NCBI GenBank assembly: GCA_031280825.1
Contig: JAITGE010000005.1
Coordinates: forward strand, 1-64,000
DNA length: 64,000 bases
Direction of reading: 5' to 3'
From: Oscillospiraceae bacterium
GTDB taxonomy: Bacteria > Bacillota > Clostridia > Oscillospirales > Acutalibacteraceae
Below, in pieces: positions 61,804-64,000 of this stretch. The notes under the pieces are model-generated. The model did not search any database. It saw only the letters and a program-made list of their open reading frames with translations, and had not been told where the DNA came from. Positions within the stretch are counted from its first letter, which is position 1. Every line of letters starts with the position of its first letter. The position numbers and the translations under genes were made by a program.

Positions 61804-63174
61804 TTACCCTTGAATAGGTGCAATCGGCGCAACCGGATTGCCCGGCGCGGGTTCCGTTGCGGGAGCATCCCCCAGGCGTTTGACCGTGAGCATCGCGTTA
61901 ACGCCTTCAAGCAGCATGATCTGCACTTCTTTTTTGGCGAAAAGAATAAAGTGGATGTGCGCTCCCGCTTCCGCGGTTATCAGCACGGTGCCGCTGAGAA
62001 CAAAGGATTCACGGCAGGCAACCGGCTGGCTCAGCACCGTGCAGGGGATGATCACGCCGTCGTTCGTGACGGCGCAGCTGATCTGCCCGCAGCCAACGCC
62101 TTCGCCGCGCAGCTGGTAGGTGACCTCGTATACGCCCGCCGTTTCCGTGACCATAGAATGATGGTCGTCGTATTGCAGACCGTAGCTGGGCATCAGGTTG
62201 GTGAAATGCAGAGCCGCGACTTCATCCGCCGCAAGTTCAAACATGCCGTAATCGGTGTTGCACATGCCGCCAAAAGCGATATATGCCGCATCGCCTTGCG
62301 CACCCGTCGCGCCGCGCTCGCCGGGGACGCCTTGTAATCCTTGAAGCCCTTGCGCGCCGCGCTCACCCGTCGCACCGCGTTCGCCGGGCAGACCTTGCAA
62401 GCCTTGCGCTCCGGTTGCGCCTTGCAGACCTTGAAGCCCCTGTACGCCGCGCTCACCCGTCGCGCCGCGTTCGCCGGGCAGACCTTGCACGCCTTGCGCT
62501 CCTGTCACGCCTTGCAGACCTTGAAGCCCTTGCACGCCGCGCTCACCCGTCGCGCCGCGTGTGCCGGGAACGCCCTGCAAACCTTGAAGCCCTTGCGCGC
62601 CGCGCTCACCGGTTGCACCGCGTGTGCCGGGCAGACCTTGCAAGCCTTGCGCTCCTGTCACGCCCTGCAGACCTTGAAGCCCCTGCACGCCTTGTGCGCC
62701 TGTTGCGCCCTGCAGACCTGTCGGACCGCGCGGGATGAAAAAATCAAGGTGCAGTTCTTCCTCACCGTTGTTGTCAATTGTTTGCGATTGTACTTCCGTC
62801 GGTGTGCTTGCGTCGCTGGTTGGCGTCCATTTAACGACGATTTTGGGAACTTTTCCGGTTGCACCCTGCAAACCCGTTTGCCCCGGGATGCCTTGTAAGC
62901 CTTGCACGCCGCGTTCGCCCTGCAGTCCACGCTCTCCCTGCAGTCCACGCTCGCCTTGCGGCCCTGTTGCGCCGCGTGTGCCCGGCAAGCCTTGTGCGCC
63001 TTGTAAGCCTTGCGCGCCGCGCTGCCCTGGTAAGCCCTGCAGCCCTGCCGGTCCCTGCACACCTGTCGCTCCCGTTGCGCCCGTTGGGCCGCGGAGAATT
63101 TTGTACATGCAGGTCGGGTTAACACAAGCAATACAGTTGGGTGAATTTGTACAACTTCCATAAAAATTCGGCAA
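61804..63174 (-). CDS. Collagen-like repeat protein with C-terminal beta domain
   Basis: The 456-residue protein starts with a cysteine-rich head (four cysteines, including CIACVNPTC), then a Gly-X-Y block (about 29-106), a non-collagen insert of about 44 residues, a second Gly-X-Y block (about 148-296) and a globular end of about 150 residues. The end resembles the C1q/TNF-like domains of BclA-type spore hair proteins. TTG at 63174 has GGAGG 8 bases upstream and starts a short head without a signal peptide, which fits spore-surface assembly from the mother cell. A spore-surface role is inference from this and from the neighbouring sporulation genes. Confidence 0.85.
   Translation of the reverse strand: MPNFYGSCTNSPNCIACVNPTCMYKILRGPTGATGATGVQGPAGLQGLPGQRGAQGLQGAQGLPGTRGATGPQGERGLQGERGLQGERGVQGLQGIPGQTGLQGATGKVPKIVVKWTPTSDASTPTEVQSQTIDNNGEEELHLDFFIPRGPTGLQGATGAQGVQGLQGLQGVTGAQGLQGLPGTRGATGERGAQGLQGLQGVPGTRGATGERGVQGLQGLQGVTGAQGVQGLPGERGATGERGVQGLQGLQGATGAQGLQGLPGERGATGERGAQGLQGLQGVPGERGATGAQGDAAYIAFGGMCNTDYGMFELAADEVAALHFTNLMPSYGLQYDDHHSMVTETAGVYEVTYQLRGEGVGCGQISCAVTNDGVIIPCTVLSQPVACRESFVLSGTVLITAEAGAHIHFILFAKKEVQIMLLEGVNAMLTVKRLGDAPATEPAPGNPVAPIAPIQG
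62285..62738 (-). repeat. Minisatellite coding the second collagen block
   Basis: The block is built from near-identical units of 30 residues (90 bases) and 21 residues (63 bases) in the order 30-21-30-30-21. Both start with GERG(A/V)QGLQGLQG or [13 protein letters not shown] and end in (T/E)RGAT. Such DNA can gain or lose units by slippage or recombination, changing stalk length. The first block (about 62855-63100) is less regular. Confidence 0.8.
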
Positions 63175-63427
63175 TTTGAATTCCTCCCAAATCTAAATCA
63201 TTTTATCACAATTCCGCCGCCATATCGTCACAGTGGCAGTCGGTATGCATTCCACTATATGCGACAGTGGAAAAATCGCTCTTTGTACGTGAAATTTTTT
63301 CACAAACCTCTTCCTCCAGCTGTGTAAACTATATCTGGTGGTGAATGCATCTGGGAGTGTTTTCCGCCCCCAAGATACTGGTTTTCCAATTTTAGGAATC
63401 TATCGTAATTTTCATGTTTGGTTCAGA
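63175..63427. other. Intergenic region between collagen-like gene and mraZ
   Basis: No gene is seen in the 353 bases between the two starts; the mraZ side is described separately. On the minus strand CATATAGT (63261-63254) matches the sigma-E -10 pattern CATACANT at 7 of 8 positions, but I see no good -35 partner. An ACAGTGG word occurs twice (63230-63236 and 63264-63270), and CCACT/AGTGG form an inverted repeat at 63252-63270. These could be sites for the collagen-like gene. Confidence 0.3.
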
Positions 63428-63511
63428 AATCCCGCTTGACAATATGAGAATAAGGCGATATAATCACTGCGGTGGAGTGAAATCCCGTGAAGTTGTTTAA
63501 AATCCCGCGAA
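63427..63511 (+). promoter_or_regulatory. AAATCCCG repeats around the mraZ promoter, candidate MraZ operator
   Basis: AAATCCCG occurs at 63427-63434, 63480-63487 and 63500-63507; the last two extend to AAATCCCG(T/C)GAA and are spaced exactly 20 bases, two helical turns. They lie between the transcript start and the ribosome site (63514-63526). In other bacteria MraZ represses its own operon by binding short GGGA-containing repeats near the promoter; the complement here is CGGGATTT. Confidence 0.5.
63436..63464 (+). promoter_or_regulatory. Consensus promoter for mraZ
   Basis: TTGACA (63436-63441) and TATAAT (63459-63464), both perfect, have a 17-base spacer. The start near 63471 gives a leader of about 57 bases. 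Confidence 0.92.
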
Positions 63512-63527
63512 AAGAGGAGGTGGAGGC

Positions 63528-64000
63528 ATGGCGTTCCAGGGCACGGCGGAGGGCACGGTAGATATTAAGGGGCGCGTATGCACACCCGCCAAATATCGCG
63601 CGGGCATTGAAGGGCAGGAGCATTTGATGCTCTGGTATTCCGGCGACGCGGCGCAGCCTTACCTGATGCTTGCGACGCAGGCGGAATTTGACCGGGTATG
63701 CCGCCGTGAATACGGAAGGTTCGAGCCGGCGCTGCGCGCGCAGGTGATGCGGAAGCTCCAAGTGAATTCCGAGCCTGTGGAGCTGGACAAAAGCTGCCGC
63801 TTCGGGCTGCCGGAAAGGCTTGCTGCAAAGGCTGGCATCCGGCGCGAGGAACGTGTTTTCTTCATTGGGTTCCATACGCACATTGAAATTTGGCAGCTGG
63901 ATCGCTGGCTCGCGCAGGGCGAAGAGGAGCTGAGCGACACGACCATTCAGCTGAACTTCGCGCCCGATCCCGCCTGGTTGGGCGGCATGGAGGAGCAACC
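63528..64000 (+). CDS. mraZ: MraZ transcriptional regulator, 3'-truncated by the window edge
   Basis: The 157 visible residues contain the two SpoVT/AbrB-like halves of MraZ: GTVDIKGRVCTPAKYR near the start, and VELDKSCRFGLPERL followed by GFHTHIEIWQLDRW. MraZ is the first gene of the division and cell-wall cluster and represses its own promoter. ATG 63528 follows an AGGAGGTGGAGG stretch. The frame stays open to the last base. The remaining dcw genes should lie to the right. Confidence 0.93.
   Translation, partial: MAFQGTAEGTVDIKGRVCTPAKYRAGIEGQEHLMLWYSGDAAQPYLMLATQAEFDRVCRREYGRFEPALRAQVMRKLQVNSEPVELDKSCRFGLPERLAAKAGIRREERVFFIGFHTHIEIWQLDRWLAQGEEELSDTTIQLNFAPDPAWLGGMEEQ

Noticed and set aside
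62285..63100. CRISPR-like regular repeats
   Set aside because: The periodicity is that of Gly-X-Y coding triplets in an open frame; there are no unique spacers and no cas genes.

Overview
The window is GC-rich chromosomal DNA of an anaerobic Gram-positive bacterium, most likely class Clostridia (Bacillota). The reasons are a complete six-gene Rnf ion-pumping operon, a SpoIVFA/SpoIVFB-like sporulation pair, a class A RNase P RNA, Gram-positive CpsB-type tyrosine phosphatase, a PTGD-type sorting signal, strong GGAGG ribosome sites with frequent TTG/GTG starts, and canonical TTGACA-17-TATAAT promoters. I see no rRNA, tRNA, CRISPR array, phage, transposase or integrase. Genus cannot be told from the sequence.

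Region 1 (1-17.5 kb, + strand) is a surface module: the 3' 14 kb of a giant secreted protein with about 35 DUF11-type repeats, a structured leader, an orphan solute-binding-like protein, a SipW-type signal peptidase with an unusual acidic tail, and a four-helix membrane protein. galE follows from its own promoter. Region 2 (18.6-23.2 kb, - strand) carries rnpB, a small membrane protein, a ComF-family protein, a polyprenol-type glycosyltransferase, an unrecognised 204-residue protein and an Orn/Lys/Arg decarboxylase-like PLP enzyme. Region 3 (23.2-33.7 kb, + strand) has exonuclease III, an AI-2E-type permease, undecaprenol kinase, rmuC, then a polysaccharide-control group (PHP phosphatase, Wzz-BY-kinase fusion, DegT aminotransferase), a membrane protein with a sigma-factor-like cytoplasmic part, pth and a phosphodiesterase.

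Region 4 (33.8-45.3 kb, - strand) is a long co-directional run: M18 aminopeptidase, AraC-type regulator, homoserine dehydrogenase, rnfCDGEAB, yhaM, an iolC-like kinase and der. Region 5 (45.4-47.7 kb, -) is coaX, an ECF S component, a 61-residue free-standing sorting-signal-like peptide, and a HAD phosphatase. A divergent promoter pair separates this from tmk (+), followed by an aspartate aminotransferase and glpK (+), and a BMP-type lipoprotein (-).

Region 6 (52.8-64 kb) has a 2,421-residue cyclic beta-1,2-glucan synthase-like enzyme, the SpoIVFA/SpoIVFB-like pair, a collagen-like protein on the - strand, and the start of mraZ, the usual first gene of the division/cell-wall cluster, which runs off the right edge. 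The recurring theme is envelope biology: surface adhesin export, polysaccharide control, spore surface and cell-wall synthesis. Starts were moved from the longest open frame wherever a ribosome site clearly favoured an internal codon.
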